A DNA stretch of 64,000 bases from Marinibaculum pumilum (GCF_042646425.1 NZ_JBHRTR010000054.1:186001-250000); one strand, 5' to 3'; numbered from the stretch's first letter, positions 21,642-29,366 are shown. Made by a program: numbers and translations. Notes: generated from the sequence alone by a model not told the origin.

Positions 21642-21878
21642 ATGCGCTCGAAGGTGGCCCGCTGGGGCGGCTCCTGCGCCGTCCGTCTGCCGAAGATGGC
21701 GGTGGAGTCGCTCGGCCTGCGGGAGGGGCAGGAGATCGACCTGCGGATCGAGGACGGCGCGCTCGTGATCCGTCCCGAGCACCCTGTCTACAGGTTGGAC
21801 GACCTGGTCAGGGAAGCACGCCGGCAAGAGCCGCCGGAAGTGCTGGATGACGGGCCCGCAGGCCGCGAGATTCTATGA
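21642..21878 (+). CDS. mazE: MazE-type antitoxin (AbrB-like DNA-binding)
   Basis: A 78-residue antitoxin. The swapped-hairpin AbrB/MazE domain is evident in KVARWGGSCAVRLPKMAVESLGLREGQEIDLRIEDGALVI. The C-terminal acidic/hydrophobic tail (YRLDDLVREARRQEPPEVLDDG) should wrap the toxin. GAGGA precedes the ATG. The stop overlaps the toxin start in ATGA, the usual coupling of toxin-antitoxin pairs. Confidence 0.9.
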   Translation: MRSKVARWGGSCAVRLPKMAVESLGLREGQEIDLRIEDGALVIRPEHPVYRLDDLVREARRQEPPEVLDDGPAGREIL

Positions 21879-22213
21879 CACCTGATCGCGGCGATCTGGT
21901 CTGGGTCGAGTTCAATCCGCAATCGGGTCACGAACAGGCAGGGCGGCTTCGCAGGCGGCCAGCCGTGGTGATATCGCCCGCCGCCTACAATGCGCTGTCG
22001 AACTGCATCCTCGTCTGCCCGATTACCTCGAACCGCAGCCCCTGGGCATGGAAGGTGCTGCTGCCCGACGAAGCGGCGATCACCGGCGCCGTCCTCGTCG
22101 ATCAGATCAAGGCGATCGATGCGAAGGCGCGACGCCTCACGCCTGCCGGCCATAGGCTGACACCGCCGCTGCTGGCGGAGGTGCTGGCCCGGCTCGCCAC
22201 CCTGACCGGCTGA
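21875..22213 (+). CDS. mazF: MazF/PemK-type endoribonuclease toxin
   Basis: A 112-residue toxin with the MazF fold. The start GDLVWVEFNPQSGHEQAGRLRRRPAVVISP contains the conserved catalytic-region Arg in RRPAVVISP, and LVCPITSN carries the conserved Thr. GAVLVDQIKAIDAKARR matches the DQIKSID-type segment. MazF toxins cut mRNA at short sequences, and the target here is not predictable. Intact and translationally coupled to mazE. It converges with the DUF1330 gene, 4 bases apart. Confidence 0.93.
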   Translation: MTPDRGDLVWVEFNPQSGHEQAGRLRRRPAVVISPAAYNALSNCILVCPITSNRSPWAWKVLLPDEAAITGAVLVDQIKAIDAKARRLTPAGHRLTPPLLAEVLARLATLTG

Positions 22214-22217
22214 CCGC

Positions 22218-22538
22218 TCAGCGGCAGCCATCCACCAGGATCAGGTTCCCGTCCGTGCCGCGGTGGCGCAGGGCGAACAGGTCCCGCGCCTCGGCATCCT
22301 CCAGGAAGGCGCCAGCATTCGCTCGGCTTTCGAATTCCAGGATCACCAGCCGGTCGGGGGCCCAGCCCCCCTCGATCGCGGTGGGATGGGCGCCCTTGAC
22401 GATGTAGCGGCCGCGATGGCGGGCGATCAGCGCCGGGATCCGCCGCGCATAGTCCAGGAACGGCTCCGGGTCGACGATCCGGAAGGCGAGCACCAGGTAG
22501 GCCGGCGCCGGCGGGCCCTGCTCAGCCGCGGAGGCCAC
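22218..22538 (-). CDS. DUF1330 family protein
   Basis: A 106-residue dimeric alpha+beta-barrel family protein: AYLVLAFRIVDPEPFLDYARRIPALIARHRGRYIVKG, then RLVILEFESRANAGAFLEDAEARDLFALR, are the DUF1330 hallmarks. The function of DUF1330 is unknown. The start is a GTG at 22538, overlapping the dehalogenase gene by 17 bases, with no clear Shine-Dalgarno, so it is probably translated by coupling. Its position as last gene of the dehalogenase operon suggests a helper role in that pathway. Confidence 0.8.
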   Translation of the reverse strand: MASAAEQGPPAPAYLVLAFRIVDPEPFLDYARRIPALIARHRGRYIVKGAHPTAIEGGWAPDRLVILEFESRANAGAFLEDAEARDLFALRHRGTDGNLILVDGCR

Positions 22539-23409
22539 GCACGAAGTCCGCCACGGCCGTGCCGATCTCGTCCGGCGAATCCTCCTGGATGAAGTGGCGG
22601 CCGGCCACCGTCACCTCCTGCTGGTTGGCCCAGGCGCGGCAGGCGTCGCGCGCACGGCCGGTCAGGATGGAGCCGGGATCGGCATTCACGAACAGCTTCG
22701 GCACCGCGCCGGTCTTCAGCCAGGCGGCATAATCCTCCACCACCTGCACGACATCGGCGGGCTCGCCCTCGATCGGGATCTGCCGCGGCCAGGTCAGGGT
22801 GGGGCGACGGTCCTCGCCGGGTTCGGCGAAGGGGCGGCGGTATTCCGCCATCTCCGCCTCCGCCAGGGGCCGGATCACGGACGCCGGCAGCACCCGCTCC
22901 ACGAAGACGTTCTTCTCCAGCACCATCGCCTCGCCGGCCGGCGAGCGGAAGCCCTGGAACACCTTGCGGGCATCCTCCGGCCAGTCGGCCCAGGTCACCG
23001 GGGTGACGATCGCCTCCATATAGGCGATGCCCTGCACCCGGTCGCGATGCCGGTTCGCCCAGTCGAAGCCGAGCGCCGAGCCCCAGTCGTGCAGCACCAG
23101 AACCACCCGGTCGCCCAGGCCGAGCTGGTCCCACAGGGCGAACAGGAAGTCGCGCTGCTCCGCATAGGTGTAGCGGTCGGGGCCGGAGTCCGGCAGCTTG
23201 TCGGAATCGCCCATGCCGATCAGGTCGCAGGCGATCAGGCGGCCCAGGCCACGGCAATGCGGCATCACGTTCCGCCACAGGTAGGACGAGGTCGGGTTGC
23301 CGTGCTGGAAGAGGATGGCATCGCCCTCGCCTTCCTCCACATAGGCCATGCGGCGGCCGTTGACGGTCAGGAACTTCTTCTGCCCGAAGGGCGCGGTGTC
23401 GAGCGGCAT
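22522..23409 (-). CDS. linB: Haloalkane dehalogenase, LinB-like (HLD-II subfamily)
   Basis: A 295-residue alpha/beta-hydrolase that matches LinB of lindane-degrading sphingomonads unusually well, including length and register. Residues align with LinB numbering: nucleophile D108 and halide-stabilising W109 in HDWGSALGFDWA, acid E132 in YMEA, base H272 in GRHFIQEDSPDEIG, and halide-binding N38 in QHGNPTSSYLWRN. Family enzymes hydrolyse carbon-halogen bonds to alcohol, halide and proton. The native substrate is not known from sequence. The start ATG 23409 preserves LinB numbering. It lies 29 bases after a crotonase gene and overlaps the DUF1330 gene, in a TetR-led operon. No linA or transposon is near, so this is not a recently assembled lin cluster. 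Confidence 0.92.
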   Translation of the reverse strand: MPLDTAPFGQKKFLTVNGRRMAYVEEGEGDAILFQHGNPTSSYLWRNVMPHCRGLGRLIACDLIGMGDSDKLPDSGPDRYTYAEQRDFLFALWDQLGLGDRVVLVLHDWGSALGFDWANRHRDRVQGIAYMEAIVTPVTWADWPEDARKVFQGFRSPAGEAMVLEKNVFVERVLPASVIRPLAEAEMAEYRRPFAEPGEDRRPTLTWPRQIPIEGEPADVVQVVEDYAAWLKTGAVPKLFVNADPGSILTGRARDACRAWANQQEVTVAGRHFIQEDSPDEIGTAVADFVRGLRG

Positions 23410-23438
23410 TGGGGGTCTCCGTCAGGCTGGATGGCGGG

Positions 23439-24230
23439 CTATGCGCCGGTGAAGGCGGGCTTGCGCCGGTCGAGGAAGGCGCGCACGCCTTCCAGGCCGT
23501 CGGCGCTCTGCGCCATCTCGACGATCTGGCGGGTCTCCCGCTCCATCTGCGATTCCAGGCTGTCCTGGGTCGCCATCAGCAGAAGCTTCTTCACGCCGCC
23601 GAAGGCCCGGGTCGGCCCGTCCGCGATGCCGGCGGCCAGCGCCGCGGTCTCGCCGGCGAGGTCGGCGGCCGGCACCACCCGGTTCACCAGGCCCCAGTCC
23701 AGTGCCTCGTCCGCGGTCAGGGTCCGGTTGGTGATGTACAGCTCCGCCGCCCGGCGGGTGCCGATCAGGCGCGACAGGAAGTAGCTGGAGCTGCCGTCGG
23801 GGGTGAAGCCCAGGCGGGTATAGGCGCTGGTGAAGCGCGCATTGTCGCCGGCCACCGCCAGGTCGCAGGCCGCCATCAGGCTGAGCCCGGCGCCCGCCGC
23901 CACCCCGTTGACCATCGCGATCAGCGGCGCGTTCATCCAGGCGAAGCGCGAGATCGCCATGTGGAAATAGGCGGTCATCTCCTTCAGCCGTCCGGCGATC
24001 TCCGCCGGGGCCACGTCGAAGTCGGCGACATCGCCGCCGGCGCAGAACGCCTTGTCGCCCGCGCCCGTCAGTACCGCGACGCGCACGGCCGGGTCGGAAC
24101 TGCAGCGGTTGGCGATCTCGAACAGTTCGCGCATCGCTTCCAGGTGCAGGGCATTGAACTGGTCGGGCCGGTTCAGGGTGATCCAGGCGACGGAGTCGCG
24201 AAGCTCATAATCGATGTAACGGCCGGTCAC
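23439..24230 (-). CDS. Enoyl-CoA hydratase/isomerase family protein
   Basis: A 263-residue crotonase. WITLNRPDQFNALHLEAM and GAGDKAFCAGGDVADF form the N-terminal half, and NGVAAGAGLSLMAACDLAVA the second oxyanion-hole segment. At the usual hydratase Glu positions it has AGAGLSL and LGFTPDGSSSY; lacking both glutamates but keeping an Asp resembles PaaG-type isomerases rather than hydratases. Its ATG overlaps the TetR stop (ATGA), so it is the first structural gene of the TetR-crotonase-dehalogenase-DUF1330 operon. It may act on the carbon skeleton left after dehalogenation, but this is inference. Confidence 0.82.
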   Translation of the reverse strand: MTGRYIDYELRDSVAWITLNRPDQFNALHLEAMRELFEIANRCSSDPAVRVAVLTGAGDKAFCAGGDVADFDVAPAEIAGRLKEMTAYFHMAISRFAWMNAPLIAMVNGVAAGAGLSLMAACDLAVAGDNARFTSAYTRLGFTPDGSSSYFLSRLIGTRRAAELYITNRTLTADEALDWGLVNRVVPAADLAGETAALAAGIADGPTRAFGGVKKLLLMATQDSLESQMERETRQIVEMAQSADGLEGVRAFLDRRKPAFTGA

Positions 24231-24874
24231 GGCATGTTCCTCCCTTGCTTTGCTTCTTCTTCCTGCGTCGCAGCCGGGCCTGTGCCCCCCAGCCGTCCCG
24301 CGCCATCGCGGCAGGCGGCGAGAATCCGCGCCGAGAAAGCCTCGTCCGGCACCGCACGCGCCAGCGACAGGCCGCCGACGCAGAGCGCCAGCACGGCGAT
24401 CGCCTCGTCGCTGCGGGCATCCAGGCCGGGCGCATCCAGCGGCCGGTCGCAGATCGCGTTGAGGGAGCGGCGCAGTTCGTCGGCATAGGCGGCGCGGAAC
24501 GGCGCGGGCGCGCGGGCGGCGTCCGCCGCCAGGGCGGAGAAGGCGCAGGAGGCCGCGCGGTCGTCGCGATGGCCGCGGGTCAGGTAGCGCCGCGCCAGCC
24601 GCGCCAGGCGCGCCGGCCAGGAGCGGTCGGCGCCTTTGCCGATCCAGCGCGCGCGGTTTTCCGCAAAGGCATGCTGGAAGGCGGCGACCGCCAGTTCCTC
24701 CTTGCTGCCGAAATGGGAATAGAAGGCGCCGTGGGTCAGGCCGGCATCCTGCATGACGGGCCCGATGCCGGCGCCGTCCAGACCCTCGGTCCGCAGGCGC
24801 GCCGCACCGGCATCGAGAATGCGCTGCAGGCTCTCCGCCTTCAGCCGCTCCCGCCGGGTGCGTGGCTCAGGCAT
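24227..24874 (-). CDS. TetR-family regulator of the dehalogenase operon
   Basis: A 215-residue TetR-type repressor. The N-terminal helix-turn-helix is RILDAGAARLRTEGLDGAGIGPVMQDAGLTHGAFYSHFGSKEEL, with the recognition helix around THGAFYSHF. The rest is a helical ligand domain with CAFSALAADAARA, resembling the TetR_C family seen near acyl-CoA genes. It is the first gene of its operon. Two perfect inverted repeats lie within 60 bases upstream of its start (24884-24901 and 24916-24931), so autorepression and control of the whole operon are likely. Confidence 0.88.
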   Translation of the reverse strand: MPEPRTRRERLKAESLQRILDAGAARLRTEGLDGAGIGPVMQDAGLTHGAFYSHFGSKEELAVAAFQHAFAENRARWIGKGADRSWPARLARLARRYLTRGHRDDRAASCAFSALAADAARAPAPFRAAYADELRRSLNAICDRPLDAPGLDARSDEAIAVLALCVGGLSLARAVPDEAFSARILAACRDGAGRLGGTGPAATQEEEAKQGRNMP

Positions 24875-24883
24875 GGCGAATTC

Positions 24884-24932
24884 GCATGATGTTGATCATG
24901 CAAAACCCTTACTCGCATGATGAACATCATGT
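24884..24932 (-). promoter_or_regulatory. Twin TetR operators
   Basis: Two inverted repeats share the half-site GCATGAT. GCATGATGTTGATCATGC (24884-24901) has 7-base arms and a 4-base centre. CATGATGAACATCATG (24916-24931) has 7-base arms and a 2-base centre. Their centres are 31 bases apart, three helical turns, on the same face of the DNA upstream of the tetR start. Confidence 0.65.
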
Positions 24933-24945
24933 CAATATCGCAAGC

Positions 24946-25063
24946 TTTTCCGTCATCCCCGGGCTCGACCCAGGGATCGTGACGGAATGGCGACGCTGCG
25001 GGACGGTGCCGCGTCGACGCCGGCGCCGGGATCCTCGGGTCAAGCCCGAGGATGACGGAAAGG
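24946..25063. repeat. Composite palindromic intergenic element
   Basis: The stretch opens with CTTTTCCGTCATCC and closes with GGATGACGGAAAG, inverted ends of one another. Inside are a hairpin around CCGGGCTCGACCCAGG and another with CCTCGGGTCAAGCCCGAGG. The same design recurs at 34.0, 38.6 and 45.3-45.7 kb. Such GTCAT-CTTGACCC elements are common between genes in alphaproteobacteria. Confidence 0.75.
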
Positions 25064-25083
25064 GTGGCGTACGAGGCGGTGCG

Positions 25084-26700
25084 CTACGGCCGGTAGCTGA
25101 AGCCGACGGGGCCCAGCAGGCCCTTCAGCTGCGGCTCCAGCAGGCGCACCCAGCGGCAGAGGCGGGGCCGGGTGTCGCGCGGGTCGATCAGGTCGTGCAC
25201 GGCGAACTGTTCCGCCCGCGGGAAGGGGGAGAGGCGTTCGGCGAAGGCCGCCTCCAGCTCCGCGCGGCGGGCCTCCGGGTCGGGGGCGGCGGCGATCTCG
25301 CGGCCGAAGGCGACCGCCACGCCGCCTTCCAGCGGCAGGGCGCCGGTCTCCGCCGACGGCCAGGAGAGGACGAAGGCGCCGGGGCCGAAATGCGCCGCAC
25401 CGGCCACGCCATAGACCTTGCGCACGATCACCGAGGCCCAGGGCACCCGGCAGTTCGCGGCGGCCAGCACAGCGGCGGTGCCGTAGCGGATCGTGCCGGC
25501 GGCCTCCGCCTCCAGGCCGATCATGAAGCCGGGCTCGTCGACCAGGGCGACGATCGGCAGGTGGAAGGTCTCGCAGAACTCGATGAAGCGCCGCACCTTC
25601 TGCGCGCCCTGCGCTGTCATCGCACCGGCATAGTAGCGGCAGTCGTTGGCGAACAGGCCGACCGGCCGGCCGTCCAGCCGCGCCAGGCCGGTGATCTGGC
25701 CGGGGCCGTAGGTCCGCCCCATCTCGAAGAAGCTGTCGCGGTCGACGATGGCGGCGGCGATCTTCCGCATGTCGAAGGCGCGCCGGCGGCTGGCCGGCAC
25801 CGCGCCGGCCAGATAGTCGTCGCGCCGCTCCGGGTCGTCGTCGCCATCGGCGANNNNNNNNNNNNNNNNNNNNNNNNNNNNNNNNNNNNNNNNNNNNNNN
25901 NNNNNNNNNNNNNNNNNNNNNNNNNNNNNNNNNNNNNGCAGGTAGGACAGGAAGCGCCGGATCTGTGCCAGGGCGTCGGCCTCGTCGGCGGCGAAATTGT
26001 CCACCACGCCGCTCTTCTCGTGCAGCGCGGCGCCGCCCAGCGCCTCCTTGTCGACCTCCTGCCCCAGGGCGCGGCCCACCACGGCCGGGCCGGCGGTCAT
26101 CACCTGCGCCGTGCCGCGCACCATCACCGAGAAGTGGGAGGCGACCAGGCGGGAGGCCGGCAGGCCGGCCACCGGCCCCATCGCCGCAGCGGCCACCGGC
26201 ACCGTGCCCAGCACCCGCGCCACCGACTGGAAGCGCGGGGTGGCGAAGACCGGGTCGGTCGTGGGCCCCGCCGACTGCTTGCCCTGCGAGCCCGTCACCG
26301 AGCCGCCGCCGCCCTCGTGCAGCCGCACCAGGGGGATGCGGTACTGCAGGGCCAGTTCCTCGGCATAGACGCTCTTGCGCAGACCGGAGACGTTGGGCGA
26401 GCCGCCGCGCAGGGTGAAGTCCTCGCCGCCGACCGCCACCGGCCGGCCGCCGACCTCGCCGATGCCGAGGATGAAGTTGGCCGGGCTGTAGCCGGTCAGC
26501 CGGCCGTCCGCGTCGCGCTCCGGCGCGCCGGCTGCCGGGCCGAGTTCGTGGAAGCTGCCCGCGTCCAGCAGTCCGTCGATCCGCTCGCGGATCGTCAGTC
26601 GGCCCTTCTCGTGCTGGCGGGCGACGGCCTCCGCCCCGCCCTGGCCGCGCGCCAGCACCTTGCGCTGCCGGATCTCCTCGATCGCCTCGTCCCAACTCAC
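25084..26700 (-). CDS. Acyl-CoA carboxylase carboxyltransferase-like protein, interrupted by an 84-N gap
   Basis: A protein of about 538 residues including 28 unknown ones. N-terminal blocks GRLTIRERIDGLLDAGSFHELG, RLHEGGGGSV and AAAAMGPVAGLPASR, and C-terminal blocks ITGLARLDGRPVGLFANDCRYYAGAMTAQGAQKVRRFIEFC and IVALVDEPGFMIGLEAE, identify the carboxyltransferase fold of propionyl-CoA carboxylase beta relatives. The frame is kept across the 84-base gap. The GTG start at 26700 overlaps the stop of the PqiA-like gene (GTGA) and has GGGGAGGTGA upstream. No biotin carboxylase gene is near, so its partner is encoded elsewhere or its function differs. Confidence 0.8.
   Translation of the reverse strand: MSWDEAIEEIRQRKVLARGQGGAEAVARQHEKGRLTIRERIDGLLDAGSFHELGPAAGAPERDADGRLTGYSPANFILGIGEVGGRPVAVGGEDFTLRGGSPNVSGLRKSVYAEELALQYRIPLVRLHEGGGGSVTGSQGKQSAGPTTDPVFATPRFQSVARVLGTVPVAAAAMGPVAGLPASRLVASHFSVMVRGTAQVMTAGPAVVGRALGQEVDKEALGGAALHEKSGVVDNFAADEADALAQIRRFLSYLXXXXXXXXXXXXXXXXXXXXXXXXXXXXXADGDDDPERRDDYLAGAVPASRRRAFDMRKIAAAIVDRDSFFEMGRTYGPGQITGLARLDGRPVGLFANDCRYYAGAMTAQGAQKVRRFIEFCETFHLPIVALVDEPGFMIGLEAEAAGTIRYGTAAVLAAANCRVPWASVIVRKVYGVAGAAHFGPGAFVLSWPSAETGALPLEGGVAVAFGREIAAAPDPEARRAELEAAFAERLSPFPRAEQFAVHDLIDPRDTRPRLCRWVRLLEPQLKGLLGPVGFSYRP
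25854..25937. other. Assembly gap of 84 N
   Basis: Eighty-four undetermined bases inside the carboxyltransferase gene. Because 84 is divisible by three and both flanks read in the same frame, the gap size is probably correct or scaffolded from a relative. Confidence 0.98.
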
Positions 26701-27245
26701 GGCCCTGTCACCTCCCCGGCTGCGGAATCCCCGGCCGGGCGCGCCAGCGCCTGCAGCCGGTAGGTCACCACCATGGAGAGCAAAGCCGCGCCCGCGAAGC
26801 AATAGGCGCCGGGCAGCACCAGCGCGCTGGCCAGCCCCTGGCTCTGCACCGCGAACACCACCAGGGCCAGGACGAAGACGTCCAGCATCGCCCATTTGCC
26901 GAGCCGGCCGGTCAGCTCCAGCGCGCGGCCGAAGCCGCGCGCCGCCGGCCGCGGATGGCGCCAGAGCACGGCCAGCGCCGCCATCTTCGCCAGCGGCACC
27001 AACCCGGCGAAGATGGCGATCACCAGCGCGAGCCCCAGATGGCCTTCGCGGAACAGGGACAGCACTGCACGGGTTACAGAGACCTCTTCGGTCTGGATGA
27101 ACCAGGCTTCGATGGAGATCGCCGGCAGGGCACAGCCGGCGACGAACAGGGCCAAAGTGACCGCCCAGGCCAGCGGCAGCAGCCGGTCGACGCCTCTCGC
27201 CTGCGCCCGCAAGGGCCGCTCTGTCCGCGGTTGCGCCTGTGTCAT
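26697..27245 (-). CDS. Paraquat-inducible protein A (PqiA)-like membrane protein
   Basis: A 182-residue integral membrane protein with four hydrophobic segments (about 24-45, 74-94, 118-138 and 144-162). LGKWAMLDVFVLALVVFAVQ matches the conserved PqiA segment following a cytosolic loop, and GLVPLAKMAALAVLW the preceding one. PqiA works with PqiB/PqiC MCE proteins in lipid transport between membranes, but no pqiB is visible here and the protein is a single-module form. Its stop overlaps the GTG of the carboxyltransferase gene. It is divergent from the unknown gene at 27.4 kb. Confidence 0.8.
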   Translation of the reverse strand: MTQAQPRTERPLRAQARGVDRLLPLAWAVTLALFVAGCALPAISIEAWFIQTEEVSVTRAVLSLFREGHLGLALVIAIFAGLVPLAKMAALAVLWRHPRPAARGFGRALELTGRLGKWAMLDVFVLALVVFAVQSQGLASALVLPGAYCFAGAALLSMVVTYRLQALARPAGDSAAGEVTGP

Positions 27246-27400
27246 GAAGTCACCATTGCGTCACAAAACGGCCCGGAACCGGGCCCGGGGATTGGCATCG
27301 GAGCCCGTTCCCTGTATCCCTTCCAGGATACGGTGGTGTGTTTCCGGATGGCCAATATGGGCCCCGGCCGGCATCGCCACGAGAGGTTCGAGGAACCTGG

Positions 27401-28609
27401 ATGAGCAGCGGCACGCTAGACGGACTTGACCATGACTGGGTCGCCTATCTGCGATCGCAGCTCTCGGTCCAGATCGAGAGCCAGCCGAGGGAGCTCGTGC
27501 GCGCCTATTTCGGCGCCGCCATCGACACCAGCGATTCCTTAAGCGATCCCGGCCTGCGCTTCGCGCTGGACCTGCGGGAAAACTACCGCTCCGGCAAGAC
27601 CCTCGGCGTGCCGGACTACGAGAGCTGGATGATCGACCCGGAGCGCTTCCTGAACCTGGACCAGCGCTTCGGCAATTTCGAGGATTCCATGGTGCTGGCG
27701 GTGATGGCCGCCCGCGACCCTGCCAACATCATGTCGCTGGCCGCCGCCGCGCGCATGGCGCCGCGGGCGGGCAGCCGCGATCTGGTGCAGCAGATCATGC
27801 ACGAGATCGCGGCCGAGTCCCGCCACAGCGAGGTGCGGCACTGCATCGACTATGCGGAGGAGAAGGGCTATTCCTCCAAGTCGGTCGCGGCGCTGACCGA
27901 CGCGGTCAAGGCGCAGATCCACGACGTGCGCGCCGACTGCTTCCGCCAGCTGAAACAGATCCTGCGCCAGCTTCTGGACGGCGAGCTGAAGGCGGTGGCC
28001 TTCGTGCAGGCCTTCTTCGAGCTGAGCGAGCAGAGCCGGGTGAAGCCGGACGTCTACCGCTCGATGGCGATGACCCTGATGCGGTCGAAGAACATCCGCC
28101 CGATCGTGAAGCTGCTGCTGCTGCAGAACCTGTCGCGCATGCCCGGATCGGTGCGGCACGAGATCGTCGCCCTGGTCGACGACTGGGAGGTCAGCCGCGA
28201 CACCATCTACCTGAAGGGCGAGATGGAGCATGTGCTGCGGCACGACCCGATCCTGCAGCGGTCGATCCGCCGCGGCCGCCGCGGCGCCGGCGAACCCTCG
28301 GAACGGATGCGCCGGGTGGTGGAACTGCTGCGCCAGGACGATGCCCCGCCGCCGAGCCTGAAGCCGGCGATCCTGCCGACCGGCGGCCTGCCCAGCGCGC
28401 TTGCCGCCGGCGCGGTCGTATCGACGGACAGGGCAGCGGCCGACACTGCGGGCAAGCCCGCCGCGAAGCCGCCCCGCAAGGCGCTGGCCGGCAGTGCCAA
28501 GGACCTGCTGAAGCGGGATACGATCCTGCACGCCGACCTGCCCGGCGGCGACAGCTTCCTGCGCGGCCTGGGCCGCAGCCGAAGCGACACGGCACCCATC
28601 CTCGGCTGA
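27401..28609 (+). CDS. Conserved-looking helical protein of unknown function
   Basis: A 402-residue cytosolic protein with no signal or membrane segment. Residues about 1-300 are strongly helical with regular leucines; examples are FGNFEDSMVLAVMAARDPANI, DAVKAQIHDVRADCFRQLKQI and IVKLLLLQNLSRMPGSVRHEI. The C-terminal 100 residues are Pro/Ala/Lys-rich and probably disordered. I do not recognise the family. The ATG at 27401 has GAGGAA upstream, and 63 further in-frame bases upstream are not needed. It is a single gene between divergent pqiA-like and the gcrA promoter. Its codon use looks fully native, so it is expected to be real. Confidence 0.75.
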   Translation: MSSGTLDGLDHDWVAYLRSQLSVQIESQPRELVRAYFGAAIDTSDSLSDPGLRFALDLRENYRSGKTLGVPDYESWMIDPERFLNLDQRFGNFEDSMVLAVMAARDPANIMSLAAAARMAPRAGSRDLVQQIMHEIAAESRHSEVRHCIDYAEEKGYSSKSVAALTDAVKAQIHDVRADCFRQLKQILRQLLDGELKAVAFVQAFFELSEQSRVKPDVYRSMAMTLMRSKNIRPIVKLLLLQNLSRMPGSVRHEIVALVDDWEVSRDTIYLKGEMEHVLRHDPILQRSIRRGRRGAGEPSERMRRVVELLRQDDAPPPSLKPAILPTGGLPSALAAGAVVSTDRAAADTAGKPAAKPPRKALAGSAKDLLKRDTILHADLPGGDSFLRGLGRSRSDTAPILG

Positions 28610-28799
28610 TCCGGAACTGACCGATTTCCGGCCCGGCTGAACCTGGCCGGCGGAATGAGGGTCTGGCAGAAGGCAGGCTTGGCCGAAGTTGTCCATGGGC
28701 CTCTGCCCGATCGGCTGGACCGGTCGGCCGCCAGGTCCGGTCGGCGCCGAAAGCCTCCCGCCATCCTGCAGATCGTACCGGTAGGGCCAGCGAAAAGCT

Positions 28800-28847
28800 G
28801 ATTCGGCGAATCCAAATCTTGACCGCAGGAGCCCCTCGCTACATACT
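28800..28847 (+). promoter_or_regulatory. gcrA promoter with two GANTC methylation sites
   Basis: TTGACC (28819-28824) and CATACT (28842-28847) are 17 bases apart and lie 36 bases before the gcrA ATG. Directly upstream of the -35 are GATTC (28800-28804) and GAATC (28808-28812), both CcrM (GANTC) targets. In Caulobacter, GcrA acts at promoters carrying methylated GANTC. Confidence 0.55.
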
Positions 28848-28882
28848 GCATCTAGTGATGTACACAGGGCGGGAGCCGAGAT

Positions 28883-29266
28883 ATGGCATGGACGCCGGAT
28901 ACCGTTGAACAGTTGAAGGTTCTCTGGTCGCAGGGCCTGTCGATCACCCAGATCGGCAAGCAGCTCGGCATGACGCGCAATGCGGTCGTCGGCAAGGCGC
29001 ACCGTATCGGCCTGGAGAAACGCACCTCCCCGATCGTCCGGCGCCCGCGCCCGGCGGCCCCGATCCCGGCGCCGCTGCCGCAGCCGGTGCTGCATACCGG
29101 CGCCCAGCGCTGCCAGTGGCCGATCGGCGATCCGAAGACCTCGGAGTTCCGCTTCTGCGGCAAGTCGGCCCTGCCCGGCCGGCCCTACTGCGACGACCAT
29201 TGCTCGGTCGCCTATACCAGCTGGACCAGCGAGGATATCGCCCCACGCAAGCAGAACGCGGCCTGA
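28883..29266 (+). CDS. gcrA: GcrA cell cycle regulator
   Basis: A 127-residue GcrA, a sigma70 cofactor that activates promoters with CcrM-methylated GANTC sites in alphaproteobacteria. The N-terminal helix-turn-helix is intact: WTPDTVEQLKVLWSQGLSITQIGKQLGMTRNAVVGKAHRIGL. The C-terminal sigma-interacting part CQWPIGDPKTSEFRFCGKSALPGRPYCDDHC is typical, with its cysteines. The Pro-rich linker is short, which explains a total length below Caulobacter GcrA. GGGAG precedes the ATG. This gene is the clearest taxonomic marker in the window. Confidence 0.95.
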   Translation: MAWTPDTVEQLKVLWSQGLSITQIGKQLGMTRNAVVGKAHRIGLEKRTSPIVRRPRPAAPIPAPLPQPVLHTGAQRCQWPIGDPKTSEFRFCGKSALPGRPYCDDHCSVAYTSWTSEDIAPRKQNAA

Positions 29267-29296
29267 TCCGCCCTACCTGACATTCGAGCCGATTTC

Positions 29297-29330
29297 GGGC
29301 GGCCCCTCCCTGACGGGAGGTTGGCCGCCC
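29297..29330 (+). terminator. Hairpin terminator after gcrA
   Basis: GGGCGGCC-CTCCC pairs with GGGAGG-GGCCGCCC around a TGAC loop, with a small bulge. It lies 30 bases after the gcrA stop and is followed by a weak T-containing tail (GTTGCGTTTC). Confidence 0.65.
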
Positions 29331-29366
29331 GTTGCGTTTCAGAGCGCCTCTGTCTCTACAACCTTA

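Noticed and set aside
22522..23409. Recent transfer of a lin gene cluster
   Set aside because: No IS6100, transposase, linA or linC is present, base composition matches the surroundings and the gene is embedded by overlaps in a native-looking operon.
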